NCBI GenBank assembly: GCA_049975425.1
Contig: JBNGDI010000001.1
Coordinates: 150,007-214,006 of the forward strand
Direction: 5' to 3'
Source: HyVt-105 sp049975425
GTDB taxonomy: Bacteria > Bacteroidota > Bacteroidia > Bacteroidales > VadinHA17
DNA: 64,000 nucleotides
Positions 42,872 through 52,413 of the stretch are shown piece after piece; the first letter of the stretch is position 1, and each line of letters opens with the position of its first letter. The notes beneath the pieces are model-generated. The model saw nothing but the letters and a program-made list of their open reading frames with translations. It was not told the DNA's origin and ran no database searches. The translations under genes and the position numbers were made by a program.

Positions 42872-43876
42872 TTACGATTTTTCTTCCAAACGTGCACATT
42901 CTGCCGCCAATTCTTCGCGTTTCACCGGCACCACTCCCACGCGACCACATACCAGACCGCCTGCAATATTGGCCACGGCAGCCAGTTCGAAAACATCCAT
43001 TCCCGAAACATAACACAGGGCAGCAGTGGCAATCAGCGTATCGCCTGCCCCACTAACATCGGCCACATCCCGCACATGTGCCGGAATAACCTTGTATTCC
43101 CTCCCGTTGCTGATAAAAACCCCCTGCTCCGAAAGAGAGACCAGCATGAACTGAATGTCTGCTTTTTTCTGATATTCCCTGCAAACATCGAACAGGGAAG
43201 GGATATCCGCTTTATCCAGATCGGTTTTCAACCCTTCCTGCAATTCCTTGAAGTTCGGCTTTAACAGGGTGACCTGCCGGTAGGCATCAAATTGACGTCG
43301 TTTCGGATCCACACATACCGGAATGTCTCTTTCATGCGCAAGTTTAATGGTATTTGCAATGACCCCCTGCGTACATACTCCCTTGTCGTAATCCTCAAAT
43401 ACAATGCAATCGATCCGGTGTTTCTGTACAATCTGTTCTATTTGCCTGATAAACCGTTCCTCCAAAGCGGATGACAGAGGAGCGTCATCTTCCTCGTCAA
43501 CCCGAAGCAGGTGCTGGTTTCTGCTTATGATCCGGGTTTTCCGTGTGGTGATCCTTGACTGGTCGGTCATGATTCCTTCCATTTCCAGATGGTGATAACT
43601 CATGCATTGCATGAAAAGCTTTCCCTGATCATCTTCCCCAATTACAGAACAGAGCAGGGGAATACCCCCCAGAGCCTGTATGTTCAGGGCAACGTTGGCA
43701 GCCCCGCCCAGCCTGTTTTCACGCCTGGAGCTTGCCAGAATGGGTATTGGGGCTTCGGGAGATATACGGCTCACTTCACCCCACATGTACGAGTCGATCA
43801 TGACATCCCCGATCACCAGAATACGGAAATGCGGGAACGTGTTGAATAATTTGGCGATGGTTCCGGTACTAACCAT
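42872..43876 (-). CDS. rfaE1: RfaE1-type heptose 7-phosphate kinase (PfkB family)
   Basis: A 334-residue ribokinase-fold kinase that probably phosphorylates D-glycero-beta-D-manno-heptose 7-phosphate for LPS core synthesis. Seen: RILVIGDVMIDSYMWGEVSRISPEAP at the N-terminus, the sugar-binding RLGGAANVALN, VFEDYDKGVC, VDPKRRQFDAY, and the catalytic DVSGAGDTLIA with Asp as base. It lacks the adenylyltransferase domain of bifunctional HldE, so that activity must be encoded elsewhere. It is the last protein gene in the minus-strand run, after priA. Confidence 0.88.
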   Translation of the reverse strand: MVSTGTIAKLFNTFPHFRILVIGDVMIDSYMWGEVSRISPEAPIPILASSRRENRLGGAANVALNIQALGGIPLLCSVIGEDDQGKLFMQCMSYHHLEMEGIMTDQSRITTRKTRIISRNQHLLRVDEEDDAPLSSALEERFIRQIEQIVQKHRIDCIVFEDYDKGVCTQGVIANTIKLAHERDIPVCVDPKRRQFDAYRQVTLLKPNFKELQEGLKTDLDKADIPSLFDVCREYQKKADIQFMLVSLSEQGVFISNGREYKVIPAHVRDVADVSGAGDTLIATAALCYVSGMDVFELAAVANIAGGLVCGRVGVVPVKREELAAECARLEEKS

Positions 43877-43954
43877 AGGTACATGTTATTCCTGTCAAAG
43901 ATACATTTTTTATGCTATGTCGCGCTCCGGTTTCCGTTTGAAAAGGAAGAATGC

Positions 43955-46423
43955 TCAGTAGGGATCCACATCAGGATGTATCTGCAACAGTCGGTATTGC
44001 TTCATTTCCATAAGGCGCCTTACCGTTTGCTCTGCCTGCCTTTTTGATGCAGACAGTGTAGGGTCCTTATCCAGTTTCATCAACACCTGTTGCAGATACA
44101 GGTTCTGTATTCTTGAAATCAGCGGGGCTTCCGGTCCCATTACCCTTCCGGGGAATTTTTTCTCCAGTGAGGATGCCAGTTCCCTGGCGGCTTTTTTTAG
44201 CAGTTCCGGATCTTTGTGTTTCAGAGTAAACCGGATCAGCCGGCTGAAAGGAGGATACCTGAATTGTTTTCTTTCTTCCAGCTGGGAACGGTAAAAATGC
44301 CTGTGGTCCTGATTAAGCAGGTCGGTAATTACCGGATGACCGGGCTGGGCGGTTTGCAACACAACTTTTCCGGGAGTAGCTTTCCTTCCGGCTCTGCCGC
44401 TTACCTGGGCCATGAGCTGGTAGCTTCTTTCAAAGGCTCTGAAATCGGGAAAATTCAGCATGTTGTCGGCGTTAAGGATTCCTACCAGCTTAACATGATC
44501 AAAGTCCAGTCCTTTCGATATCATCTGTGTTCCTACCAGTATATCAATGTTCCGCTGTTCAAAGTCTTCCAGGATGCGTTCGTAATTTCGCCTTGAACGG
44601 GTTGCATCCAGGTCAAGCCGGGCTATCCGTGCCTGCGGGAAAAACGCGGTTATCTCATCTTCTACCTTTTCCGTACCGAACCCCCGGGTTTGAAGAGCAG
44701 CCTGGCCGCAGGCGGGGCAGGTTTTCGGTACCGGAATGGAATATCCGCAATAATGACAGATCAGTCTTCCTATCTTCTGATGGTAGGTAAGGCTTACGTC
44801 ACAGTGTTTGCACCGTGGAACATGCCCGCACATCTGGCATTCCAGATAAGGGGAAAAGCCGCGCCGGTTCTGAAAAAGGATTATCTGTTCACCGTTATCC
44901 AGCACTCTTTCCATTTCTTTGAGCAACACCGGTGAAAAATGCGATTTCATCTGTTTTTTGTGGTATGCCTCACGCGTATTTACCAGAACGATCTCGGGCA
45001 TGCGGATTTCGGTATACCTTTCCGTTAATTCCACCATACCGTATTTTCCGGTAGTGGCATTATACCATGATTCAAGTGAAGGAGTGGCAGTTCCCAGCAG
45101 GATTTTGGCGCCGTGAAGGCCCGCAAGGTAAATAGCTGCATCCCTTGCCTGATAACGGGGAGCCGGATCGAACTGCTTGTAGGTGTTTTCGTGTTCTTCA
45201 TCCACAATCACCAGACCCAGATTTTCGAATGGGAGGAAAACGGAACTTCTTACTCCAAGTACCAGGGGAAAACCGTTGTGCTTTCTAACCGACTGGTATG
45301 TTTCAACCCGCTCGGCATCACTGAAACGGGAATGATAGATGCCCACCCGGTTACCAAACACCCGCCTGAGCCGGGTGATGATCTGCCCGGTAAGGGCAAT
45401 TTCAGGAAGCAGGTACAGAACCTGTTTTCCTTCCCTGAGCTGTTCTTCAATAAGATGTATATAGATCTCGGTTTTGCCGCTGGAGGTAACCCCGTGAAGC
45501 AGCACTACATCCCGGCGTGTCCAGCTTTCTTTTATCCGCTGCATGGCCTGTTGCTGCGGTTTGGTAAGCAGAACTGGTTCCTTCCGGGCGGCTTCCAACC
45601 AGTCTACCCTTGATTTTTCAAATTCTCTCAGCTCCAGTACCCCCTTTTTTCTGAGTGCCAGCATCGAGGCTTCACTTACCCGCCGGTGTTTCAGAAGTGC
45701 TTTTTTGGCAACCGGCAGGGGCTTCCCTTTTCCTCTGAAGCCCGATATTCGCAGGTATTCAAGCAGGGTGGCCGATTGGGCAGGTGCTCCCTCCAGACGG
45801 GCAATCAGGTTGCTGAGATTTTCTTCCTGCTGCCATTCCGGTTTGAGCACCAGAAAAGGCTCTGTCAGGGGGCGGTATTTTTCCTGCAGATGTTCTTCGA
45901 TTCTGACTGCCCCTGCACTGACAAGCCTGTTGATGATCCTGAACCGCTGGCTTCCCGGAAGCATGCGTTCGGCTTCCTTGAAGGAGAGGTATTTGCGGTT
46001 GTTGATTTCCTCCCAGACCTTCCGGCATTCCTCATCGGGCAGTTCTTCTGCCGGGAATCCGGGAATAGCCATAATGCGCGATTCACTTTCCAGCTTCAGA
46101 CCCGATGGCAAAGCAGCCTTAAAAACTTCTCCTATACTGCACAGGTAATAATCACTGAGCCATTTCCAGAATTCCCTTTGCAGGGAATGGACCAGGGGCT
46201 GCTCGTCGAGCAGGGTGTGTATGTCACGCAATTCATATTCTTCGGGTTTATGATTATGTACATTCCATATCAGACCCGTATAAAGCTTGCGTTTTCCAAA
46301 GGGAACCACCACCCTCTGACCTGCGCCGGCTTTTGCTCGCATGGAAGAAGGAAGAGAATAGGTAAAAAACCCCCCGATTGGGAGGGGAAGAACCACATCT
46401 GCATACGAAGCGGCAGTTGCCAT
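43955..46423 (-). CDS. priA: Primosomal protein N' (replication restart helicase)
   Basis: Helicase that restarts stalled forks by loading the replicative helicase. The 822-residue protein has the N-terminal 3' DNA-binding domain (VVLPLPIGGFFTY, then RVVVPFGKRKLYTGLI), Walker A HGVTSSGKTEIY, DEEH with ENTYKQ as motif II, then an insert of eight Cys (CQMCGHVPRCKHC and CHYCG, CPACG) that bind two zinc ions, and motifs V-VI (ILVGTQMISKGLDF, QVSGRAGR). It starts 69 bp after pfkA and has no visible promoter of its own. Confidence 0.96.
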   Translation of the reverse strand: MATAASYADVVLPLPIGGFFTYSLPSSMRAKAGAGQRVVVPFGKRKLYTGLIWNVHNHKPEEYELRDIHTLLDEQPLVHSLQREFWKWLSDYYLCSIGEVFKAALPSGLKLESESRIMAIPGFPAEELPDEECRKVWEEINNRKYLSFKEAERMLPGSQRFRIINRLVSAGAVRIEEHLQEKYRPLTEPFLVLKPEWQQEENLSNLIARLEGAPAQSATLLEYLRISGFRGKGKPLPVAKKALLKHRRVSEASMLALRKKGVLELREFEKSRVDWLEAARKEPVLLTKPQQQAMQRIKESWTRRDVVLLHGVTSSGKTEIYIHLIEEQLREGKQVLYLLPEIALTGQIITRLRRVFGNRVGIYHSRFSDAERVETYQSVRKHNGFPLVLGVRSSVFLPFENLGLVIVDEEHENTYKQFDPAPRYQARDAAIYLAGLHGAKILLGTATPSLESWYNATTGKYGMVELTERYTEIRMPEIVLVNTREAYHKKQMKSHFSPVLLKEMERVLDNGEQIILFQNRRGFSPYLECQMCGHVPRCKHCDVSLTYHQKIGRLICHYCGYSIPVPKTCPACGQAALQTRGFGTEKVEDEITAFFPQARIARLDLDATRSRRNYERILEDFEQRNIDILVGTQMISKGLDFDHVKLVGILNADNMLNFPDFRAFERSYQLMAQVSGRAGRKATPGKVVLQTAQPGHPVITDLLNQDHRHFYRSQLEERKQFRYPPFSRLIRFTLKHKDPELLKKAARELASSLEKKFPGRVMGPEAPLISRIQNLYLQQVLMKLDKDPTLSASKRQAEQTVRRLMEMKQYRLLQIHPDVDPY

Positions 46424-46492
46424 GCCTGGTTAGAAAGAATGTGTGGCGGGTGGCTTATGACCTTTCCCGTGTGGCCGCCACCGCAATTCCGG

Positions 46493-47473
46493 TTACAGGG
46501 AAAGGATATCTGCTATTTCCAGCAGGTTCCGGTCAACATCTTTATGCTGTTTGATAGCTTTCCGGAAAGGAACCAGTACGATCTCGTTGTGCTGCAAACC
46601 TACCATGACACTGGTCTGTCCGTCAAGCAGTGCTTCCACGGCGGCATACCCCAGACGGCTGGCATTGACCCGGTCGGATGCTGATGGTGAACCGCCGCGC
46701 TGGATATGTCCGAGCACTGTTACACGGATGGAATAGTTTTCAAAGTCCGATTTTACCTTTTCTGCAATTTCGAACGCTCCGCCTTCGTCTTCTCCTTCCG
46801 CAACAATAATGATGTTACTAGATTTTTTTCTTTTGAAACCTTCCTCCAGTGTTTTCTTCAGGTTTTTTACCTGGTCGGGTATTTCCGGTATCAGAATAGC
46901 TTCCGCACCGTTGGCAATTCCGCTGTACAGGGCAATAAACCCGGCATCGGCGCCCATTACCTCAATGAAAAAAAGGCGGTTGTGGGCCGAGGCGGTATCT
47001 CTGATTTTGTCCACCGCTTCTACCACGGTATTCAGGGCTGTGTCATATCCAATGGTATAATCGGTACCGTATATGTCGTTGTCAATTGTTCCCGGAATGC
47101 CTATGAACGGGATGTCATATTCTTCGTTGAAAATTCTGGCTCCGGTAAATGTTCCGTCACCACCGATAACCACCACCCCGTCAATACCGAAATCTTTCAA
47201 ATTATCGTATGCGGTTTTTCTTCCTTCCGGAGTTTTGAACTCTTCACATCGGGCGGTTTTTAGAATAGTTCCTCCTCGCTGGATGATATCACTCACACTG
47301 TGTGCTTTCAGTTGCTTGAAATTTCGTTCAATCAGTCCCCGGTATCCGTGCCTGATCCCGAAAACTTCCAGCTGATTGTAAATGGCAGTACGGGTGACTG
47401 CCCGTATGGCTGCATTCATGCCAGGTGCGTCCCCTCCGGAGGTTAATACACCGATACGTCTGATTTTTCCCAT
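46493..47473 (-). CDS. pfkA: ATP-dependent 6-phosphofructokinase
   Basis: Commits glycolysis by phosphorylating fructose 6-phosphate. I start at the ATG complementary to 47471-47473 (MGKIRRIGVLTSGGDAPG), since a -7 box lies 21 nt upstream and overlaps an alternative TTG. The 326-residue protein has GGDAPGMN, VVIGGDGTFTGA (ATP site), the catalytic GTIDND, and MGADAGFIA. The ATP-type GGDG at the phosphate loop favours ATP over pyrophosphate as donor. Confidence 0.96.
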   Translation of the reverse strand: MGKIRRIGVLTSGGDAPGMNAAIRAVTRTAIYNQLEVFGIRHGYRGLIERNFKQLKAHSVSDIIQRGGTILKTARCEEFKTPEGRKTAYDNLKDFGIDGVVVIGGDGTFTGARIFNEEYDIPFIGIPGTIDNDIYGTDYTIGYDTALNTVVEAVDKIRDTASAHNRLFFIEVMGADAGFIALYSGIANGAEAILIPEIPDQVKNLKKTLEEGFKRKKSSNIIIVAEGEDEGGAFEIAEKVKSDFENYSIRVTVLGHIQRGGSPSASDRVNASRLGYAAVEALLDGQTSVMVGLQHNEIVLVPFRKAIKQHKDVDRNLLEIADILSL

Positions 47474-47494
47474 ATTATTGTGTTGTTTGGCATG

Positions 47495-47502
47495 CAAATT
47501 TA
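47495..47502 (-). promoter_or_regulatory. -7 promoter box of pfkA
   Basis: TAAATTTG on the minus strand, exact match to TAnnTTTG, 21 nt before the ATG. A TTTC lies 20 nt upstream as a near -33 box. It gives pfkA a promoter separate from ispH. Confidence 0.6.
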
Positions 47503-47540
47503 CGACAATTCTCTGAGCCCCTGAAACCGGCCGGCTATTT

Positions 47541-48434
47541 TCAAACGGAGGATCCGTTTTTTCGGGTCAGAACCTCTACCCTGGCAGCCACCTCACTGAG
47601 CAGCCATCCGGGCGTGGAAGTAGCCCCCGATATTCCGACAGAACGGGCATTTCTAAACCATGCGGATTGAATTTCTCCGGCATGCTCAATAAAATGCGTG
47701 TTCCTGTTTACCAGCAGGGCAGACTGATATAACATGCGGCCGTTCGAGCTCATCGGATCGCTGACGAACAGAATGACATCGTGACTGCCGGCGAAAGCTT
47801 TCAACCGGGGTTCCCGTCCCGACATTTGCCGGCAGATGGTGGGATTGATCTGTACTTCAGCATCGGGATTACCTGAGCGGACAATTTGTTCTATTTGTAC
47901 CGCCAGCTCTGCAAAATGACCGGGATTTTCCGTGGTCTGGGAGTATATTACCGCCGGGATTCCCGGTTGAACGTTCGTCAGATCGCTTTCGTTTTCAACC
48001 ACCAGGACCCTGTTTCCGGCATGACCGGTCAAACCGCGTACTTCGGCATGCTTTTTCTTTCCGATAATAATTAGCTGCCCTTCTTTCTCCACCGCCAGAC
48101 AGGAGGCTTTCTTTACCTTCCATTGAAGTCTTTTAACTACCGGACAGGTGCCATCGATGAGCCGGTATCCTCTCTGGCGGGCCAGTTCAAAAGTGGAAGG
48201 AGGTTCCCCGTGCGCCCTGATAAGAATATGACTTCCCCGGGGAAGCTGCTGCATATCCTGTTTCTCAATATATTGCATACCCAGGTCTTCCAGCCTTTTT
48301 CTTTCCTGTGCATTGTGGATCAGTTCTCCCAGGCAATACAGGGTGCCATGGTTTTTGAGGTGTTCTTCGGCCAGGGCCACTGCCCTTACCACCCCCGAAC
48401 AAAATCCACACCCCGGGTCAATGTCTATCTGCAT
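47541..48434 (-). CDS. ispH: 4-hydroxy-3-methylbut-2-enyl diphosphate reductase
   Basis: Last step of the MEP isoprenoid pathway, a 4Fe-4S reductase. The 297-residue protein has the three cluster Cys in GFCSGV (C12), DGTCPVVKR (about 95) and NPTICRQMSGRE (about 200). The motif HGEPPS stands in the middle and SGATSTPGWLLSEV ends the conserved core, with a short tail. VSDPMSSNGRMLYQ takes the place of the usual substrate-binding SSNT stretch, so some residues differ. Its start overlaps the end of cmk by 17 bp. Confidence 0.94.
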   Translation of the reverse strand: MQIDIDPGCGFCSGVVRAVALAEEHLKNHGTLYCLGELIHNAQERKRLEDLGMQYIEKQDMQQLPRGSHILIRAHGEPPSTFELARQRGYRLIDGTCPVVKRLQWKVKKASCLAVEKEGQLIIIGKKKHAEVRGLTGHAGNRVLVVENESDLTNVQPGIPAVIYSQTTENPGHFAELAVQIEQIVRSGNPDAEVQINPTICRQMSGREPRLKAFAGSHDVILFVSDPMSSNGRMLYQSALLVNRNTHFIEHAGEIQSAWFRNARSVGISGATSTPGWLLSEVAARVEVLTRKNGSSV

Positions 48435-49128
48435 GGTATTTTTTTTTCAACAGTTTCCTGAACCATTTCATTTGCTCTTCGGGTGTCATGTGGCTGTTAT
48501 CAAGAAGAATGGCGTCATGAGCCTGTTTCAGGGGACTTTCATCCCGTGACTGGTCAATCCGGTCACGTTCGTTGATATTTTTCAGCACGTTCCGGTAATC
48601 GGTTTTTATCCCTTTTTCCTGCAACTCACGATATCTTCTCTTCGCCCTTGTTTCCGGGTCGGATGTCAGGAATATCTTGATGTCAGCCCGGGGAAAAACC
48701 GTGGTGCCGATATCCCTTCCGTCCATCACAATACCTCCCTTTTCCCCCAGTTTACGCTGTAATTCCACCATTTTCCGGCGCACTTCCCTGATTCGACTGA
48801 CCGGACTGACCAGTTCTGACACCTGCATATCCCGTATTTCTTTCTCCACATCGCGTCCGTTTAGCAGTGTGTGTTGTGTTCCATCAGCATTTTTTTCGAA
48901 ACGGATACTGATCCTGTCCAGTGCTCCGGTCAATGCCTCTTCGTCAGGCTCCCCATTGCTGATCATGCCGTTTTCAATAGCATACAGGGTTACCGCCCGG
49001 TACATGGCCCCGCTGTCAATATACAGGTACCCCAGTTCCCTGGCAATGGCTCTGGCAAAAGTGCTTTTACCGCTTGAAGAATGTCCGTCGACGGCAATGA
49101 TCAGTTTATGATCCGGTGTAATGGTCAT
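48418..49128 (-). CDS. cmk: Cytidylate kinase
   Basis: Phosphorylates CMP and dCMP. The 236-residue protein has the P-loop GHSSSGKST (residues 15-23), DSGAMYRAVTLYA, the CMP-binding MDGRDIGTTVFP and the ERDRIDQSRDESPL LID segment. It starts 67 bp downstream of the porQ stop and overlaps ispH by 17 bp, so translation of the two is probably coupled. Confidence 0.96.
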   Translation of the reverse strand: MTITPDHKLIIAVDGHSSSGKSTFARAIARELGYLYIDSGAMYRAVTLYAIENGMISNGEPDEEALTGALDRISIRFEKNADGTQHTLLNGRDVEKEIRDMQVSELVSPVSRIREVRRKMVELQRKLGEKGGIVMDGRDIGTTVFPRADIKIFLTSDPETRAKRRYRELQEKGIKTDYRNVLKNINERDRIDQSRDESPLKQAHDAILLDNSHMTPEEQMKWFRKLLKKKYHADRH

Positions 49129-49195
49129 GCGCAGGAAGGTAAAATTTCATTTCAAAGAAAGTAAAAAAATCACGGTTTTGTGCCGGGGAAATTCA

Positions 49196-50233
49196 TCATA
49201 AGCTGAACAGATCATTCAGCCGGGTGGTTACGGTAAAGTGATTGGAAGCTCCTGCCAGGTGATAGGTGGCCCTTCCGTAGGCAATGCTGAAGTGCGAAAT
49301 TTTCAGTCCGAAGCCCCATGAAAGCCCCACGGTCCCAATACGGGTGGGAACCTGAAGTTCCCGCCTTCTCTGATAGTTGTATCCCAGCCTGAGGTACAGG
49401 TTGTCAAGTGGCATAAATTCCACTCCTGCGATCAGATGCCGCATCAGGTTCTCTGCTGCTTTTTCCAGACCCGACGGATTATCTGTGGGGGAGGACCCTG
49501 CATTGACGGAATTTTCTGCTTCGGTTTGGTATGTCAGCGTATATCTTTCCATATGGTGCAGAAGGAAAATGAACCGGAAAGGCGCATGCTCGGGCTTGTA
49601 AGAAGCTCCCAGCATGATCTCCAGAGGCAGCGGTTCGGTAATCCCGTGGTAAGTAAATAGTTGCGTACCCAGGTTTCTGATAACCAGCGATGCGGTGAAC
49701 CCATTCTCAGGTCGGTGATAGGTGGCCCCCAGATCGGTTGCCAGTCCCAGGGAGGTGTATCTTTCGAAAACGGAAAAAACAGGTTTCAGGGTGATTCCGA
49801 TTGTTAGCAGGCTGTCGATGTCCTTCGACCACATCAGGTGGAAGGCATATTCCGAAGCCCTGAACTGCCCGGTAATAACACCGGTTTCGTCGGCTTCGGT
49901 GAAACGGCCGTAATTGATGAACTGAATGCCCACGGCCCGGTTGCCCCAGGTTCCCGACGGGAGCGCGAAGGAGGCATATCCGTAACTGATTCCGGCAAAG
50001 TAATCGGCCATGTTCAGGACTAGCTGGTACTCCATCTCTTTTGTCAGGAGTGAAGGATTGGAAAAGCTAAGATTCAGGTCTCCGTCCTTCACGGCGACCA
50101 TCTTTCCCCCCAGGGCAGCTATGCGGGCTGTTGCCGGAAGACCCAGGAAAGTATATGTAGCCGTTCCACCGGTCTGACCCGAAAGATGGACCGGAAGCAT
50201 TATTATCATCGCAACCCGGTAAATTTTTTTCAT
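49196..50233 (-). CDS. porQ: Type IX secretion system protein PorQ
   Basis: Outer-membrane beta-barrel of the T9SS, which binds PorZ at the cell surface in the A-LPS attachment complex. The ATG complementary to 50231-50233 gives 345 residues starting with a signal peptide (MKKIYRVAMIIMLPVHLSGQ). The mature N-terminus GGTATYTFLGLPATARIAAL is the PorQ signature. Further: NPSLLTKEMEYQLVLN, WGNRAVGIQFINYGRF, and a strand-rich C-terminus ending DLFSL. In this phylum I recall porQ standing next to cmk, as it does here. No other T9SS core gene (porK-N, sprA) is in the window. Confidence 0.88.
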   Translation of the reverse strand: MKKIYRVAMIIMLPVHLSGQTGGTATYTFLGLPATARIAALGGKMVAVKDGDLNLSFSNPSLLTKEMEYQLVLNMADYFAGISYGYASFALPSGTWGNRAVGIQFINYGRFTEADETGVITGQFRASEYAFHLMWSKDIDSLLTIGITLKPVFSVFERYTSLGLATDLGATYHRPENGFTASLVIRNLGTQLFTYHGITEPLPLEIMLGASYKPEHAPFRFIFLLHHMERYTLTYQTEAENSVNAGSSPTDNPSGLEKAAENLMRHLIAGVEFMPLDNLYLRLGYNYQRRRELQVPTRIGTVGLSWGFGLKISHFSIAYGRATYHLAGASNHFTVTTRLNDLFSL

Positions 50234-50334
50234 GTCGCCCGGTAAACCGGATTTTTGTGAAAAATAACGGTATTTTCTCAAACGAAAAAACAACCGGTTG
50301 ATTGCTAAAAATAAATAAAATAGGTGCGGAAAGC

Positions 50335-50363
50335 TTGTTTTTTCAGAAAGCCGGTTAATTTTG
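50335..50363 (+). promoter_or_regulatory. Bacteroidota-type promoter of the lipid kinase gene
   Basis: TTG at 50335-50337, 18-bp spacer and TAATTTTG at 50356-50363, both in consensus. The leader is about 25 nt to the TTG start. Confidence 0.7.
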
Positions 50364-50391
50364 CGGAACTGTAACCCGAAAAACCACTGTT

Positions 50392-51294
50392 TTGGAAGCA
50401 GCCGATAAACCGGCACCTGGGAAGAAAGTTCTTTTTATCGTCAATCCTGCCGCCGGTACCTCATCTAAACGTAACCTGCCGGGACTGATAAAAAATATTG
50501 TCGATCCCATGCGTTTCGATACGGAGGTGAGGTTTACCGAAAAACCGGTACATGCCCGCGCCATCGCAAAAGAGGCAGTTGCGCAGGATTTCCAGGTGAT
50601 TTATGCCGTGGGAGGAGATGGTACGGTGAACGAAGTGGCCGGAGCCCTGATTCATACCCCGGCTGTGCTGGGGATCCTGCCCATGGGATCGGGAAACGGA
50701 CTGGCCAGGCATTTTCGACTCCCTCTGATAGTGAGACGCTCGCTGAAACTGCTGGATAAGGGAAAGGTGGTAACCATGGATTATGGCATGGTAAACAAAA
50801 TCCCATTTTTTTGTACCGCAGGGGTGGGTTTTGATGCCTACGTGGGGAAATTGTTTTCAGAAGATCCCAGCCGGGGAGGGGCCGTGTATGTTAGAAAGGC
50901 ACTGGAAGCGCTGTTCCGCTACAAACCGGATGATTATACACTCATTATTAATGGAAAACAGCTGGGAATACGTGCCTTTCTGATCACTTTTGCCAATGCC
51001 TCCCAGTACGGGAACGAAGCATTTATTGCTCCGGCCGCCGACATTACCGATGGCCTGTTGGATGTGGTCATTTTCTCCTCTTTTCCCCTGATCGTGGCCC
51101 CTGCTCTGGGAATCAGATTGTTTACCCGGATGATCGATAAAAGCCGGTTTGTTCAGATGATCAGGTGTGAAAAAGCCCTTCTTTACGGACCATCCGAAAA
51201 AATGGTGATCCACTACGATGGAGAAACCCATCAGTGTGGACGGGAGATGGAGGTCGAAATAGTAAAAGCCGGGCTCAGAATCCTGGTTCCATGA
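50392..51294 (+). CDS. Diacylglycerol/lipid kinase family protein
   Basis: A 300-residue kinase of the YegS/DgkB type, which phosphorylates diacylglycerol or a related lipid at the membrane face. It has VLFIVNPAAGT (residues 13-23), GGDGTVNEVA (74-83, ATP site) and MGSGNGLARHF (98-108). The start is a TTG: no ATG or GTG exists between the promoter box and the VNPAAG motif, and the first in-frame ATG (residue 40) is too late. It is divergent from porQ and converges on the EamA gene 4 bp away. Confidence 0.88.
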   Translation: MEAADKPAPGKKVLFIVNPAAGTSSKRNLPGLIKNIVDPMRFDTEVRFTEKPVHARAIAKEAVAQDFQVIYAVGGDGTVNEVAGALIHTPAVLGILPMGSGNGLARHFRLPLIVRRSLKLLDKGKVVTMDYGMVNKIPFFCTAGVGFDAYVGKLFSEDPSRGGAVYVRKALEALFRYKPDDYTLIINGKQLGIRAFLITFANASQYGNEAFIAPAADITDGLLDVVIFSSFPLIVAPALGIRLFTRMIDKSRFVQMIRCEKALLYGPSEKMVIHYDGETHQCGREMEVEIVKAGLRILVP

Positions 51295-51298
51295 GAGA

Positions 51299-52222
51299 TC
51301 AGATGCCCGGATGATAATTTCGCTGTTTTTCTCTGGATTTTACCCTGCTGATCTGCGAAAGCAATACCCCGGTCAGTACAACCAGCATCCCGGTAATCAG
51401 TTTCCAGGTAATGGGTTCCCTGAGAATGATGGCTGCCAGAACCGCAGTAATTACCGGAATCAGATTCCCATAGATGTTGGCCTTTGAAGTGCCGAATTCC
51501 CTGACTCCGTATGTATAGAAAATAAAGGCCAGCGATGATCCGAAAATGGCCAGCTTAAAAAGGGGCCACAAAACATCAACGGAAAGGGGAATGGTGAGGA
51601 ATGAACCGGAATCTACCAGGAAGACCAGTGGAAGAAAATACACGGCACCAATGGTGTTCTGGATACTGATGATGGTAATGGGATGGTATTCTCCGGTCAT
51701 ATCTTTCAGGATCATGGCATAAAAGACCGCCGAAGCAACCGCCAGCAATAAAAAGGCCAGTCCTTTGAGCGAAACACTGATATTCCAGCCATCACGGAAC
51801 ACGATGATCAAAATTCCCAGAAAAGATATCAGAATACCCAGAATATTTACCGTTTTCAGCTTTTCGCCCAGGTATAACCGCGCGGCAATTGGGGTGAACA
51901 AGGGAATGGTGGAAATGATCACGGCACTCACACTGGAAGAAACCAGACTGACTCCCACACTTTCCCCGATAAAGTAAAGAAAAGGATTGAAAAGAGCCAG
52001 GAGCAACATACGGAACCTGTCTCTGGGTCTTATGGGTTGAAGCCGTCCGGTATAATGGGCAAAAGCAAGCAGAATGACCGAAGAAATAACCAGCCGGAGA
52101 AAAACCACCGTCACCGGAGGATAGGCTACAAATACCTGCTTGTACCATATGAATGACCAGCCCCAGAAAAGCATGGCCAGAAACATGCCCGTTACTACCA
52201 GGATGTGTCTTGATTTTAACAT
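51299..52222 (-). CDS. EamA/DMT family transporter
   Basis: A 307-residue inner-membrane protein from the ATG complementary to 52220-52222 (a TTG two codons before is possible). Ten hydrophobic segments in two EamA repeats are visible: the first starts VTGMFLAMLFWGWSFIWYKQ, the second near KGLAFLLLAVASAVFYAMIL. FWGWSF and the final GMLVVLTGVLLSQ are typical of drug/metabolite exporters. The substrate is not shown by sequence. Confidence 0.9.
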   Translation of the reverse strand: MLKSRHILVVTGMFLAMLFWGWSFIWYKQVFVAYPPVTVVFLRLVISSVILLAFAHYTGRLQPIRPRDRFRMLLLALFNPFLYFIGESVGVSLVSSSVSAVIISTIPLFTPIAARLYLGEKLKTVNILGILISFLGILIIVFRDGWNISVSLKGLAFLLLAVASAVFYAMILKDMTGEYHPITIISIQNTIGAVYFLPLVFLVDSGSFLTIPLSVDVLWPLFKLAIFGSSLAFIFYTYGVREFGTSKANIYGNLIPVITAVLAAIILREPITWKLITGMLVVLTGVLLSQISRVKSREKQRNYHPGI

Positions 52223-52310
52223 AGACAAAAATCAAAAAACAAAAGTGCAAAAAATTCTTTATTTTACCGGCCATTGGATTACGGTCCGCCTGCGTCGTCC
52301 CGTGATCCAC

Positions 52311-52410
52311 NNNNNNNNNNNNNNNNNNNNNNNNNNNNNNNNNNNNNNNNNNNNNNNNNNNNNNNNNNNNNNNNNNNNNNNNNNNNNNNNNNNNNNNNNN
52401 NNNNNNNNNN
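52311..52410. other. Assembly gap (100 N)
   Basis: Exactly 100 Ns: a scaffolding placeholder, so the true length is unknown. Both flanks carry the six bases ATCCAC (52305-52310 and 52412-52417), so the ends may overlap and the gap may be smaller than drawn. Confidence 0.99.
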
Positions 52411-52413
52411 CAT

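Noticed and set aside
46443..46481. GTGGCGG/CCGCCAC hairpin between pfkA and priA
   Set aside because: No T run on either strand and a 25-base loop, so a terminator is unlikely.
45686..46684. 332-residue plus-strand open frame across priA and the pfkA end
   Set aside because: Spans two unrelated genes on the opposite strand and has no motif; artefact of antisense codon bias.
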